A stretch of DNA of 64,000 nucleotides from Bretschneidera sinensis (taxonomy: Eukaryota > Streptophyta > Magnoliopsida > Brassicales > Akaniaceae): assembly GCA_023935145.1 (NCBI GenBank), contig CM043699.1, forward strand, positions 71,023,638 to 71,087,637, written 5' to 3'. A program made the translations under genes and the position numbers. This document shows, in pieces, positions 9,536 to 19,990 of the stretch; within the stretch, counting starts at the first letter, position 1, and every line of letters starts with the position of its first letter. The notes under the pieces were generated by a model. It was not told the origin of the DNA, ran no database searches, and worked only from the letters and a program-made list of their open reading frames with translations.

Positions 9536-11065
9536 ATGTGGATGAATCCAGCGCCGGTTTCACAGTCTTTAGAGGACGCCTTCAAGGATTTCATTAAAAT
9601 GACCGGCCCGTCCCTCAATGCTGCCAACACTTTCAATGTTGAAAGTTGTTCCATCTGTGCTAGTCCCATGCATCTAGCACAGAATTGCCCATCAATGCCG
9701 GCTTGTGCCGAGTATCCTATGGAACAAATGAATGCTTTCAATGACTGTTGTTGGCAATCAAATAGATCTTGCTCCGTAACATACAATCCAGGGTGGTGGG
9801 ACCACTCTAATTTTTCATGGGAGCAGAACCAACCAATGAATCAGGGAGGAGCCCCTTACCATGCTCACAATCAATACACTCCCGAATTTCCTCCACCAAT
9901 TCCAAATTATGGTCACTCAGCTTATTCAGCACCATCACCCACTTACCAAGCTCCCATTCAAGCGCCAGCGTCGGTTTCACAGTCATTGGAGGACGCTCTC
10001 AATGATTTCATGAAAACGATTAGCAAATCTATGAGTGAAATGATGAGTGCAACAATAGAAAACACCCAAGCGATTGCCACACTAGAGAGTCAAATTGATC
10101 AAATCGCAAGTTACGTGGGTGAAGGAGAGGAAGGAGAGTTCCCCAGTCAATCTGAGCCTAACCCAAAGGAACAGTTTGCGATGAAAAATTCTTCAACTCC
10201 AATGCATTGGCAGGAACAAGTGCAATCAACTGTCCCATACTTGTCTGGGAGACAAGTGGACAATCAAGTAGAAGAGAACCCTGCTATGCACCAAGGGCAA
10301 GAGAGTGGCAACAATGAGAAGAGAGATGCTGAGCCATCTACAGCCACTCGTATTATTAAGGATCTCTCTAGCTCGTTTTTACCTAAAGCGCCTTACCCTG
10401 AGAGACTACAAGTGCCCAAGAAAGAAGAGAAGTCTGAGGACATTATGGAGGCATGCTTTGCTCATTTTGAAGAGGATTTGGATTTCGATAAGTTACTTGA
10501 GCAAGCAAATACTATCGTGGAGTCTACTTCTCGGGAGAGTAGTAGGACAGAGGAGACTATGGATGAATCCCGTATTGAGGATCCCTTGGAGGCATGCTTT
10601 GCTCACTTTGGAGAGGACTTGGGCTTAGATAAGTTACTCGATGAAGTAAATGTCATTTTGGAGTCTGATCCTCAAGAAAGCAATGAGAAGGAGGAGACCG
10701 CCGCACCTGAAACCCCCAAGAAGGAACTTCAGCCTTTACCAGATAATATTAAGTATAAGTTCCTAGGTTTAGCCGATAGTTTGCCTGTGATTATACCTTC
10801 CGATTTGGGTGATGCTCTAGAGGAGAAATTATTTGACGTCTTAAGAGAGCATAAGGAAGCTATAGGCTGGACTATTGAGGATGTCAAGGGGATCAGCCCC
10901 TCGGTGGTGACGTACATGATACAGTTGGAGGAGAATGCCAAGCCATCGAGGGAGCCACAAAGAAGGCTCAACCCTGCTTTGCAAGAGGTTGTGAGGGCGA
11001 AAGATATTAAGCTGTTAGAGGCAGGGATCATTTATCTCATCTCTGATAGCAAGTGGGTGAGCTAG
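9536..11065 (+). CDS. Capsid-less Gag with acidic repeats, fused to pol linker (B1, 509 aa)
   Basis: This is the only long intact ORF among the non-autonomous elements here. Its first ATG lies 87 bases after the primer site. From the N-terminus: SQSLEDAFKDF helix (about residues 8-25); zinc knuckle CSICASPMHLAQNC (C-x2-C-x4-H-x4-C, about 38-51) that could bind RNA; proline/tyrosine-rich part (about 110-150); a second SLEDALNDF helix likely to form a coiled coil (about 155-195); two acidic repeats of 47 residues (about 298-390); then the pol linker KELQPLPDN and the first residues of reverse transcriptase. The capsid domain is absent. A TAG at 11063-11065 ends it where B3 has CAG. It may act as an RNA-binding passenger protein; this is inference. 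Confidence 0.75.
   Translation: MWMNPAPVSQSLEDAFKDFIKMTGPSLNAANTFNVESCSICASPMHLAQNCPSMPACAEYPMEQMNAFNDCCWQSNRSCSVTYNPGWWDHSNFSWEQNQPMNQGGAPYHAHNQYTPEFPPPIPNYGHSAYSAPSPTYQAPIQAPASVSQSLEDALNDFMKTISKSMSEMMSATIENTQAIATLESQIDQIASYVGEGEEGEFPSQSEPNPKEQFAMKNSSTPMHWQEQVQSTVPYLSGRQVDNQVEENPAMHQGQESGNNEKRDAEPSTATRIIKDLSSSFLPKAPYPERLQVPKKEEKSEDIMEACFAHFEEDLDFDKLLEQANTIVESTSRESSRTEETMDESRIEDPLEACFAHFGEDLGLDKLLDEVNVILESDPQESNEKEETAAPETPKKELQPLPDNIKYKFLGLADSLPVIIPSDLGDALEEKLFDVLREHKEAIGWTIEDVKGISPSVVTYMIQLEENAKPSREPQRRLNPALQEVVRAKDIKLLEAGIIYLISDSKWVS
10426..10704 (+). repeat. Two acidic 141-bp coding repeats (B1)
   Basis: The segment around GGAGGCATGCTTTGCTCA occurs at 10447 and 10588, 141 bp apart, which is 47 codons in frame. 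Each unit encodes EACFAHF-EED-L-DKLL...ILES...ES..TEET. A1 has one unit, B2 two and B3 three. Confidence 0.85.
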
Positions 11066-11257
11066 ATTCCAGTCGTGCCCAAACGTGCTGAATTTACAGT
11101 AGTAAATAAAGACAACGAGTTGGTTCCAACTCGAGTGCAGTCAAGATGGAGAAAGTGTCTAGACTACCGTAAATTGAATGCTGCCACTAGGCCTGATCAT
11201 TTTCCATTCCCATTTATTGATCAGATGGTGGAGAGCTTAGTTGGGCCTGTTTACTAA
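11066..11257 (+). pseudogene. pol: Reverse transcriptase stub (B1)
   Basis: The frame of the upstream ORF continues after the TAG and encodes the RWRKCLDYRKLNAATRPDHF region of Athila reverse transcriptase. It ends at LVGPVY and a TAA. The next expected residues, leading to the first catalytic Asp, are missing. The 45-bp module starts seven bases later. Confidence 0.85.
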
Positions 11258-12521
11258 TGTTGGGTCTGGCTGAAGACATTAAACTTAGCGCTCATGGGAG
11301 GCACCCCACAGCTTATCTTTTCTTTTGTTTATTTATTATTTCGCATTTTTATGATTAATGTTTGTTTCCAGTATTTTTTTGTTTTCCAGTTTTTATTTTT
11401 CAGGGACAAAGCATACTTCAGTTCAAGTTTGGGGGTATGCTATGAGCCATACCAGTCCAGATAGTTCTCCATATCTCAGGTCAGCTCTTTCCATATTAGT
11501 CACACATTGGGGTCAATGTGTAATTTAAGTTTGGGGGTATGGGAGACACATCACACACTTTGTCCTAATTTGTTGTCTTTTAGTCATAGAGATAAATGCA
11601 TGCTCATGTTATCGTGAAATTTTGGTTGATCTAAGAATTTTCTGTGATGTGATGTCATTGGTGAGCTTAACATTTTGAACATATGATCTGGTGATAAATT
11701 TTTAAAATTTAGTTACTTACTTTAGGCATTTTGAGAATTCACATGTTTGATCTAATCTAACACGAGCACATTAGCACAAATTATGTGAGGTATGACACGT
11801 GATTTTAATGTGTATTTTTCCTTATCTTAACTGAAACTGGATGACTTGTTGGATGAACACTTGGGCATAAAAAAAAATAAAATAAAATTATCAATAAACT
11901 TTTCGCTGAGTAACTGGACCTCTTGCCTCAGTAAGCAGTGAGTGTTCACGTCAAAAGGTGGAATTTTGCTTGGTAATATTAAGGTCGGTTTAATTTCGTA
12001 GCCTTTTTGACTCGAGTTAGTAAGTCCTTAGGGGTGTCTTTACACCTAATGCCCTAAAACCATCTGGTTTGGGAGTCATTGACTCAACACTCGCTACATG
12101 GGTCAATTAGAAAGCTTAAGGGAACTAAACATAGCCGTGCCTTATTAAAAAAAAAAAAAAAAACATACTATGCCTTTTTCGTTCATTTTGATGGGAAATT
12201 TGGTGAATCTTGAGACATGGAGGCCTTACACATTAGAGTTACTTGGAAGCTTCATTTTTATATACTAATTCACCTTACACTGATTCAAGCTTGTGATGCC
12301 TTATCCTGCCTTTTGTAAGTAATTAGATTTTAACATTTCTATTCATTGCGAAGATGGGTTTACCTTTTTAAGCTTGCTTATGAATGAATATCATGGTGAT
12401 GTGTGCTCCTTAAATTTTTGGATACCATGAGTGATGACTTTATCTTTATGTTCTTTGTTTTTCATTGAGTCTTTCATTTTGTTTTGCTAAGGGACTAGCA
12501 AAATATAAGTTTAGGGGTATT
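11258..12521 (+). other. B1 3' noncoding region with conserved modules
   Basis: No coding frame is supported. In order: the 45-bp module (11264-11308); two polypurine-like tracts (11425-11439, 11527-11540); a CTCTTGCCTCAGTAAGCAGTG stretch near 11920; two consecutive hairpins (12026-12074); a poly-A run (about 12146-12163); hairpin TGCTA-agggac-TAGCA (12485-12500); and the true polypurine tract AAGTTTAGGGGTATT (12507-12521) that primes plus-strand synthesis at the LTR edge. Confidence 0.8.
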
Positions 12522-13769
12522 TGATGAGTCTTAAATATTGCATATTTTAGACCCTTAACTTATATTTGTTATGCTCTTAGTTAGTAGTATTTCACTTTAT
12601 TTTACGTCTTTCTTGTGTTTTGTGTGTTTTTACAGCTTTGTGGAGAAAATGAAGCATTTCAGGAGATTTGAAGCTTCTGGAGACATTGCGATCGATCGCA
12701 CGAGATATGCGATCGAGCGCACCTGCCTATGAACGAGGGCATGGTCAACATCCCACATCGAAATATTTAAAGTTCAGTGCATCTGCGATCGATCGCAGCA
12801 GACATGCGATCGAGCGCACATGAGATCGTGCGCACAAGACATGCGATCGATCGTACCTACGATCGATCGCACTACACTGCGATCGAGCGCACTCGGGCCA
12901 GTATCCCACATCGAATCTGAAACCTCCAGTGCTCCGTGACTTCCCCTATATAAACACCATTTGGCTTCATCATTCAATGTACAATTCCTGAGCCACTTTG
13001 GTGTTTACCGGTGGACGTCCGCCAGTATTCTGGTGGATCCCGAAGGCATTGCTACCACGAGGGGAAGCACCGCCCGTCAGCGAGTGGAATTTCTCCCATG
13101 TAAAGTTGTTTATTTATTTCTTTATATTCAGTTGTTTTAGTTTAAATGTTTAGTACTTGTTATTATAGTTTTATAATTATGAGTGGCTAGACTCTTCAGC
13201 TAAGGTTGAAGATGAAGCCCCGCCGTTGTTTGGCGTAGTAGTTCAGATTTGCTTGTACAAATCTGACAATTTTTAGTATAAATGTTCTGTCAATTATTTG
13301 AGTTAATCTTATAATTGATTGAGTTTAAATTGTCTGTTGGATTTTCTTTGTGTTTCATCTGATGAATACATTGAATGCTTTTCGATTAAATTGGATTCCC
13401 TTTGTGATTTGTTAAGAGCGGATACATTGGGTGCTTTTGGTTTAGTTGGGATATTCTTTGTTTTTTGTCTTATAGTTGGATTCATTGAATGTTTTGATAT
13501 GCTATATTTTTAGAACATGTATGCTTAACTTCGGTGGGGTGGATTCGGAAACCTTAGTGCTTTTTATTTTTAGTTTTAAAATCAACTTAGTTTAGTTTTA
13601 ATTTATTTTGCAATATCATTCTAAAATTTGGAACTAGGTTAAGATAAAGTTAGTTTAGATTAAAAAATATATTTTCACAACTCAATTCCCTGTGGATTCG
13701 ACCTCGCACTTGCACAACGCTATACTGCAAACGACTCGTGCGCTTGCGAGTAAATTAAAACTCACAACA
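12522..13769 (+). repeat. 3' LTR of B1 (family B)
   Basis: 1248 bp, TGATGAGTCTTAAATATTGC to CTCACAACA. It is 32 bp shorter than the 5' LTR, equal to two 16-bp units of the GATC array. Array at 12687-12893. Upstream element ATCCCACATCG at 12903-12913 and TATATAA at 12947-12953 (gap 33 bp). A second ATCCCACATCG lies at 12750-12760 without a TATA box. Confidence 0.93.
12903..12953 (+). promoter_or_regulatory. LTR promoter B1 (3'): snRNA-type upstream element plus TATA
   Basis: Exact ATCCCACATCG, 33-bp gap, TATATAA, as in the 5' LTR. It could drive read-out into flanking A1 sequence. Confidence 0.8.
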
Positions 13770-13774
13770 AAGTC
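13770..13774. repeat. Target-site duplication of B1 (AAGTC), right
   Basis: Partner of 8142-8146. The following CTTAGGGGAG continues the A1 3' noncoding region. Confidence 0.95.
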
Positions 13775-14272
13775 CTTAGGGGAGTCTTTACACCTAATGC
13801 CCTAAAACCATCTGGTTTGGGAGTCATTGACTTAACACTCGCTACATGGGTCAATTAGAAAGCTTAAGGGAACTAAATATAGCAGAGCCTTATAATAAAA
13901 TAGAGAAGAAAATAAAATTATGCCATTGTTGTTCATTCTGATGAGAAATTCTGTGAATCTTGATACATGGAGACATTGCACATTGAAGTTATTTGGAAGC
14001 CTCATCTTTATCTACTAATTCACTTTACACTGAGTCAGACTTGTGATGCCTTAGTCTGCCTTTTCTAAGTAATTAGATTTTAAAATTCCTATTCATTGCG
14101 AAGATAGGTTTATATTTTAAGCTTGCTCATGAATGACTATCATGGTTTTGTGTGCTACTTAAATTTTTGGACACCATGAATGATGGATTTATCTTTGTGT
14201 TCTTTGTTTTTCATTTAGTTTTTTTAATTTTGTTTTGCTAAGGGACTAGCAAAATGTAAGTTTGGGGGTATT
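13775..14272 (+). other. A1 3' noncoding region, second part, with polypurine tract
   Basis: Continuation of A1 after the B1 insertion. It holds the paired hairpins (about 13774-13822), the TGCTA-agggac-TAGCA hairpin (about 14236-14251) and the polypurine tract AAGTTTGGGGGTATT (14258-14272). No coding frame is supported. Confidence 0.8.
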
Positions 14273-14512
14273 TGATGAATGCCAAATATTGCATATTTTA
14301 GCCCCTTAATTTACATTTGTTAGCTTAGTAATTTGTTACTTTGAGTTGTTTTTTTTCTTGTTTTACAGGTACAAGCACTTAGAAAGGAGTTTCACTAAAT
14401 TGCCTGAATTTTCTGTACAGATCAATCATTTTTGCGGATTAAATTGTATTGATTCATGAAGAACTAGGAGATGAGCCATATATGCTTGGAAAGATCCGGA
14501 TGTCTATTTTCT
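14273..14512 (+). repeat. Truncated 3' LTR of A1
   Basis: It begins TGATGAATGCCAAATATTGC directly after the polypurine tract and matches the first 240 bp of the A1 5' LTR. It breaks off in CTATTTTCTGGGA. The promoter and all of R/U5 are gone; segment S follows at once. Confidence 0.85.
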
Positions 14513-15555
14513 GGGAGCCCTGCAGCTGCTAGATAACCCCACAGCTGTCATCCAACTTTCGCTTGCACTGGGTTAGCTTGTTGCTCATGTCCAAGTAGTG
14601 GCACGACAACATTCCGTTCACCATGCTCGACTGAAGTAAAAAGTAGAGGAATAAGTTAACCTACTGTGAAGCAGAAGAAATTCAAAGAAAAAACCAGCCC
14701 AAGGTAAAAATGCTAACTTGGGAGGCCAAGACCTCAGCTACGGAGCAGAGGCTCTCAATAGGCTTCCTCCCGAGCTCAATCACATCGCGGGGAGGGATGC
14801 CCAAAATGAGGTTCTCTCGAGCGACCTTGGCATGAGCGAATACGGAGTCATTCATCTTTATGCCCTAGTTGGGTATAAAGACCCCAGCCTTTAAAAGGGC
14901 CCCTTAGAATGAGGATGAGGGATGCTTGTGCTCGGGCAAAGATGCAGAAGAAATATCCCTTGACTCAGAAGATGGCTCAAAGTCGCTCGAGGTCTCCACA
15001 TTAATAAGGATGGGAGGAGCCTGCAGCCGCTTCTTCTACCCTTTGGCCTGTACAGGCTGCTTCTCAGCTTGAGCAGCCTTTTCCTCTCCAGGGCCATCTT
15101 CTTCACCCGTTCCCTAGCCTTGGACGTGGCTTCTGTCTCTGCTCAGCAAAAAACATAAGTATAAGTAACAAGAAACAAAGATATTATGAATGGGTTTTCA
15201 AGTATATACCACTCTCTAAAGTTCCCTTAGGATAGCGAGGGCAAAGGCTACGCTTCGCCAGCTCCTTGTTGTCATATAAGACGCTAACGTCAATAGACAT
15301 GGCAACCAAAACTTTCAGTGTTTCTTCCTCACAGTACAAGAGGTGTGGTTTCATACACTTCCCCACACAGTCCAAACTCCATGTCAGCCCAAAACTCTTC
15401 TTGCTCTGGACGTAGAAGAAGGTTTTCTTCCACTGCTTGATGGAGGTGGGTTTCTTCTTCAACAGTCCTTTCCTAGCTCTAGAGCTAATCATGACCCAAC
15501 CGTGCTAGTCGTGCTTGCTGATTTGGAAGTGGGCTTTAAAAACATTTATGTTCAT
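14511..15555 (-). pseudogene. Segment S, copy 2: old transposon-derived gene remnant
   Basis: On the minus strand an open stretch (15492-15184) encodes a basic protein piece with KQWKKTFFYVQ. That resembles the FFxV motif of plant gypsy-type transposon proteins, a weak family hint. It runs toward GTATAT near 15209. A TTTTTTGCTGAGCAG acceptor follows near 15145, then a second charged, Lys/Arg-rich stretch (15106-14891). This suggests an exon-intron-exon gene of an ancient element. The part nearest 14511 repeats segment S copy 1. Function unknown. Confidence 0.4.
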
Positions 15556-15742
15556 TGATAGGTGCTTAAATATTCATATTTAAGCCCCCTTATTTACATT
15601 TATTAGGTCCTTAGTTATGTTAATTTAGTTCATTTTACTTCATTTGTGTGTTTCACATGTGTTTTATAGGTCTTAAAGAAATAGAATCATTTTTAGCACT
15701 TAAGGGAAGAAGTCTATTGATCCTGGAGCAGCTTCTAGTCAA

Positions 15743-15862
15743 ATTGCGATCGATCGCAATACTGTATACGATCTAGCGCACATGCGATCATTCGCACACA
15801 TGAAGGATCGAGCGCAGCACTGCAATCGAGCGCAAGACGCATGCGATCGAGCGCACATGTAC
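15743..15862 (+). repeat. GCGATCGATCGC-type array, LTR C1
   Basis: It starts with the perfect palindrome GCGATCGATCGC. Degenerate GCGATCGAGCGC copies follow, several with a single C-to-T or G-to-A change. The array ends about 100 bp before the TATA box, comparable with family B. Confidence 0.85.
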
Positions 15863-15963
15863 GGGTATGAACAGTACTTGCAGAACCCTATTTTCGAAAT
15901 AAAAGAGTTTTGTGTTTTAGGAAAGTTTAGGAATTCATGAGGCTTCTAGGACTACTCAAGCCC

Positions 15964-15971
15964 TATAAATA
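15964..15971 (+). promoter_or_regulatory. TATA box of LTR C1
   Basis: CCCTATAAATACACC is identical in context in C4 (about 36331), C5 (about 37884) and C6 (about 48959). Confidence 0.7.
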
Positions 15972-16894
15972 CACCTGTAAAGCACACACAATTGATCACA
16001 ATTTAGAGAACAATTCTCTTATCTTTTACTTGGACTTGTAAGCTTTGGGAGAGAATTGACGCCTCTTCTCTCGGGTTTATTCTTCTCTTTATGTTTAGTT
16101 TATATATGATATTTATTTTAGACAGCATGTGTAACTAACTTTCTTATAGGGCTCGATTGAAGCCCTAGTTATGCTTTCTCATATATTTATTCATTGATAA
16201 AATCTTTGCCAATAGCCTTTATTATATTACTTAACTTGATTAATGCCTGTGCTTATTTAAATTCCTCATATGTGTGTGTATGGCCAACATATGCATGTGG
16301 TATGGATTGGTTAGTTAGATCAATTTGGATGACCGAGTCCTGGGTCTAACATTAGTAACAAAAGATATCCACACCAAATTCTTGGATTAATCAGCATAGG
16401 AAACCAGGAGTAGAAACCATGCCCTAGGTCTCATGTGGTTGTCGATTTCCATAGTACTTATGCTTTCTTAAGGAACAACTCAAGCAGATACTATACTGAA
16501 TCCCTTAAGGAAGAAAAGAGTTAGAGTAGATACCATGCCTAACTCGTTGCTTAGGGAAATCAATAGCTTAAGGAGTAGATACCATGCCCTTAGGTTAGCG
16601 ACCATTAGGTATACATGATAAGGCTAGTGCACTGATACATTATACAATTGGGAAAGTATGACTAGTGGTGGATATCAAAGCCCTATGTCTTTATTATTGT
16701 CAAATTACATACAACAGTTATTTATTTCTTTTTACTCTAAAAGAAACTAATTCTAAAACCAAACTTTACCAATCCCTATGGAGATGATCTTGCTTTCGCA
16801 CACTATACTATATTGTTGACCTTGTGAACTTGCAAGTAAAACTAGTACGATTATTCACTTATTTATTTAGGTATATTTTCGTCCAATAAGTTTT

Positions 16895-16911
16895 TGGCAC
16901 CATTGCCGGGG
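16895..16911 (+). promoter_or_regulatory. Primer-binding site (tRNA-Asp), C1
   Basis: TGGCACCATTGCCGGGG: two mismatches to the tRNA-Asp complement. Confidence 0.85.
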
Positions 16912-17070
16912 ATTGCACTAAATTTCATTTTATGATTACTTTCGTTTAGTTTAAATCATCTTTATTATTTTCTATTTACCATCTTTATTTTTACTTTTCA
17001 TCAAACCCTAATCGATTTGTTTTCTATTTCAGGCACATCAAACCCTAAATCACACTTTCTGTGATACTTG

Positions 17071-17104
17071 CGATCGATCGCAGCCTTCTGTGCGATTGAG
17101 CGCA
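17071..17104 (+). promoter_or_regulatory. Palindromic pair in the gag leader, unit 1
   Basis: The perfect 12-base palindrome GCGATCGATCGC is followed by the variant GCGATTGAGCGC. Both lie between primer site and gag start. The same pair recurs at 18580-18615 and 20137-20171. Position and self-complementarity fit an RNA dimerisation site; this is inference. Confidence 0.5.
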
Positions 17105-17170
17105 AATAGGATAGAGAGTTACCCGAGCAGCAAAGTTAAGTTGCTGCACTGAAACTGTTTTTGCTGATTT

Positions 17171-17640
17171 ATGCACGGACTTCGATCCTGACATCCAACA
17201 TTCTTTCCCCTTGATCCTGAGCTTGAACGGACCATCCGACAAAGGCTTAGGGACAACTTCGAGGAGAACGAAGAAGAAGTCGAGAATGAAACACAAATGG
17301 CGGAACAGCTCGAAAATCAGCAACCACCTGCACGAGTACCGATGAAGCACTCCTTCATCCCACGGAACATTGATCAACCATCATGCATTGCATATCAACC
17401 TGAGGCGGTAGGAAACTATTATATATCTCCGCAAATATTGAATTCTTTGACTCACTTTAGGGGTACTCCTAATGAAGATCCACACTTGCACCTCTGAGAA
17501 TTTTTCGATCTTTGCAAGTTCCAGCACATACAAGGCCTAGACCAAGAATGAATAAGGTTAATTCTGTTCCCTTTTTCCTTGAAAGATAATACTAAACTAT
17601 GGTATAATTCTTTGCCTGCAGTTTCCATCCATACTTTCTT
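17171..17640 (+). pseudogene. gag: Truncated gag, tandem unit 1
   Basis: ATG 17171 is followed by a TGA at codon 7 that all three units share. An ATG at 17297 (MAEQLENQQPP) may be the working start. The frame covers the N-terminus and the first half of the capsid domain (LILFPFSLKD). It has extra stops at 17495-17497 (TGA where units 2 and 3 have CGA) and near 17549. It ends abruptly in VSIHT, where LTR sequence begins. Confidence 0.8.
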
Positions 17641-18412
17641 ACAGGGCTGGTATAATTTATACTTAGTTTATACACGATGTTTATTTTAGACAGCATGTGT
17701 AACTAACTTTCTTATAGGGCTCGATTGAAACCCTAGTTATGCTTTCTCATATATTTATTCATTGATAAATCTTTGCCAATAGCCTTTATTATGTTGCTTA
17801 ACTTGATTAATGTCTGTGCTTATTTAAATTCCTTATATGTATATGTATGGCCAGCATATGCATGTGGTATAGATTGGTTAGTTAGATCAATTTGGATGAC
17901 CGAGTCCTAAACATTAGTAACAAAAGATATCCACACCGGATTCTTGGATTAATCAACATGGGAAGCTGGGAGTAGATACCATGCCCTAGGTCTCATGTGG
18001 TTGTCGATTTCCAAAGATCTTATGCTTTCTTAAGGAATAACTCAAGCAAATACCATGTTGAATCCCTTAAGGAAGAAAAGAGATCAATAGCTTAAGGAGT
18101 AGATACCATGCCCTTAGGTTGGCGACCAGTAGGTATACATAATAAGGCTAGTGCACTGATACATTATACAATTGGGAAAGTATGACTAGTAGTGGATATC
18201 AAAGCCCTGTGTCTTTATTATTATCACTCACATTCAACAGTTATTTTATTTCTTTTTACTTTAAAGAAACTAATTCTAAAAACTGAACTTTATCAATCCC
18301 TGTGGAGATGATCTTGCTTTCGCACACTACATTACACTGTTGACCTTGTGCACTTGAAAGTAAAATGAGTTCGATTATCTACTTATTTATTTAAGTATAT
18401 TTTCGTACAACA
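17641..18412 (+). repeat. Partial LTR C2 (R/U5 part only)
   Basis: Starts inside LTR C, near TATAATTTATACTTAG, and runs to CAACA. There is no U3, so no promoter or array. A block of about 40 bp containing one GAGTAGATACCATGCC copy is deleted relative to C3. Confidence 0.85.
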
Positions 18413-18418
18413 AGTTTT

Positions 18419-18435
18419 TGGCGCCGTTGCCGGGG
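18419..18435 (+). promoter_or_regulatory. Primer-binding site (tRNA-Asp), C2
   Basis: TGGCGCCGTTGCCGGGG: exact match to the tRNA-Asp complement, although no complete LTR precedes it. Confidence 0.9.
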
Positions 18436-18682
18436 ATTGCGCTAAAGTTCCTTTTAGATTTACTTTCATTTAATCATTATTAGTATTACTTTATTTTATG
18501 TTACCATCTTTCATCAAACCCTAATTGATTTCCTTTATGTTTCAGGCACTTCTATCCCTAATCATACTTTCTGTGGTATTTGCGATCGATCGCAACCTCT
18601 TGTGCGATCAAGCGCAAATAGGGCAGAAAGTTACTCGAGCAGCAGAGTGAATTGCTGCACTAAAGCTGTTTTAACCTGATTT

Positions 18683-19156
18683 ATGCACGGACTCCGATCC
18701 TGACATCCAACATTCTTTTCCCTTGATCCCAAGTTTGAACGGACCATCCGACAAAGGCTTAGGGACAACTTCGAGGAGAACGAAGAAGACATCGAGAACG
18801 AAACACAAATGGCGGAACAGCTCGAAAATCCACAACCACCTGGACGAGTACCGATGAAGCACTCCTTCATCCCACGGAACATTGATCAACCATCATGCAT
18901 TGCATATCAACCTGAGGCGGTAGGAAACTATTATATATCTTCGCGAATATTGAATGCTTTGACTCACTTTAGGGGTACTCCTAATGAAGATCCACACTTG
19001 CACCTCCGAGAATTTTTCGATCTTTGCAAGTTCCAGCACATACAAGGCCTAGACCAAGAAGGAATAAGGTTAATTCTGTTCCCTCTTTCCCTGAAAGATA
19101 ATACTAAACTATGGTATAATTCTTTGCCTGCAGTTTCCATCCACACTTTCTTATAG
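18683..19156 (+). pseudogene. gag: Truncated gag, tandem unit 2
   Basis: Same organisation as unit 1: TGA at codon 7, ATG at 18809, and an open frame to 19156 that breaks off at VSIHTF into LTR sequence. The joint ACTTTCTTA(T/C)AGGGCT is the same as at 17633. The frame is cleaner than unit 1. Confidence 0.8.
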
Positions 19157-19967
19157 GGCTGGTATAATTTATGCTTAGTTTATATATGATGTTTATTTTA
19201 GACAGCATGTGTAACTAACTTTCTTATAAGGCTCGATTGAAACTCTAGTTATGCTTTCTCATATATTTATTCATTGATAAATCTTTGCCAATAGCCTTTA
19301 TTATGTTGCTTAACTTGATTAATGTCTCTGCTTATTTAAATTCCTCACATGTATATGTATGGCCAGCGTATGCATGTGGTATGGATTGGTTAGTTAGATC
19401 AATTTGGATGACCGAGTCCTGGGTCTAACATTAGTAACAAAAGATATCCACACCGGATTCTTGGATTAATCAACATGGGAAACTGGGAGTAGATACCATG
19501 CGCTAGGTCCTATGTGGTTGTCGATTTCCAAAGATCTTATGCTTTCTTAAGGAATAACTCAAGCAAATACCATGTTGAATCCCTTAAGGAAGAAAAGAGT
19601 TAGAGTAGATACCATGCCTAACTCGTTGCTTAGGGAGATCAATAGCTTAAGGAGTAGATACCATGCCCTTAGGTTGGCGACCAGTAGGTATACATAATAA
19701 GGCTAGTGCACTGATACATTATACAATTGGGAAAGTATGACTAGTGGTGGATATCAAAGCCCTATGTCTTTATTATTATCACTCACATTCAACAGTTATT
19801 TTATTTCTTTTTACTTTAAAGAAACTAATTCTAAAAACTGAACTTTATCAATCCCTGTGGAGATGATCTTGCTTTCGCACACTACACTACACTGTTGGCC
19901 TTGTGCACTTGCAAGTAAAATGAGTTCGATTATCTACTTATTTATTTAAGTATATTTTTGCACAACA
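19151..19967 (+). repeat. Partial LTR C3 (R/U5 part only)
   Basis: Second promoter-less LTR fragment, with the same start point as C2, ending CAACA. It retains the full set of GAGTAGATACCATGCC motifs. Confidence 0.85.
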
Positions 19968-19973
19968 AGTTTT

Positions 19974-19990
19974 TGGCGCCGTTGCCAGGG
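19974..19990 (+). promoter_or_regulatory. Primer-binding site (tRNA-Asp), C3
   Basis: TGGCGCCGTTGCCAGGG: one mismatch to the tRNA-Asp complement. This is the third primer site of the tandem block. Confidence 0.9.

Larger units (their letters stand above)
8147..13769 (+). mobile_element. Complete non-autonomous Athila element B1
   Basis: 5623 bp bounded by AAGTC duplications. Parts in order: 5' LTR (8147-9426), primer site, one long ORF, 3' noncoding DNA with conserved structured modules, polypurine tract, 3' LTR (12522-13769). The two LTRs are very similar apart from a 32-bp length change in the GATC array, which suggests a recent insertion. It encodes no capsid, protease, RNase H or integrase. 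Confidence 0.95.
3684..14512 (+). mobile_element. Non-autonomous Athila element A1, split by B1
   Basis: The order is 5' LTR (3684-5135), tRNA-Asp primer site, capsid-less gag, reverse transcriptase stub, then 3' noncoding DNA. At 8146 it is interrupted by B1 (8147-13769 plus duplicated AAGTC) and resumes at 13775. The polypurine tract is at 14258-14272, followed by a 3' LTR that breaks off near 14512. Protease, most of reverse transcriptase, RNase H and integrase are absent, so it would have needed enzymes in trans. Confidence 0.85.
15556..16888 (+). repeat. LTR C1 (family C), complete
   Basis: 1333 bp, starting TGATAGGTGCTTAAATATTC and ending CCAATA (other copies end CAACA). GATC array at 15743-15862. 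TATAAATA at 15964-15971, with no snRNA-type upstream element. R/U5 carries repeated GAGTAGATACCATGCC motifs (16408, 16524, 16573, plus a weak copy near 16482). Confidence 0.88.
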
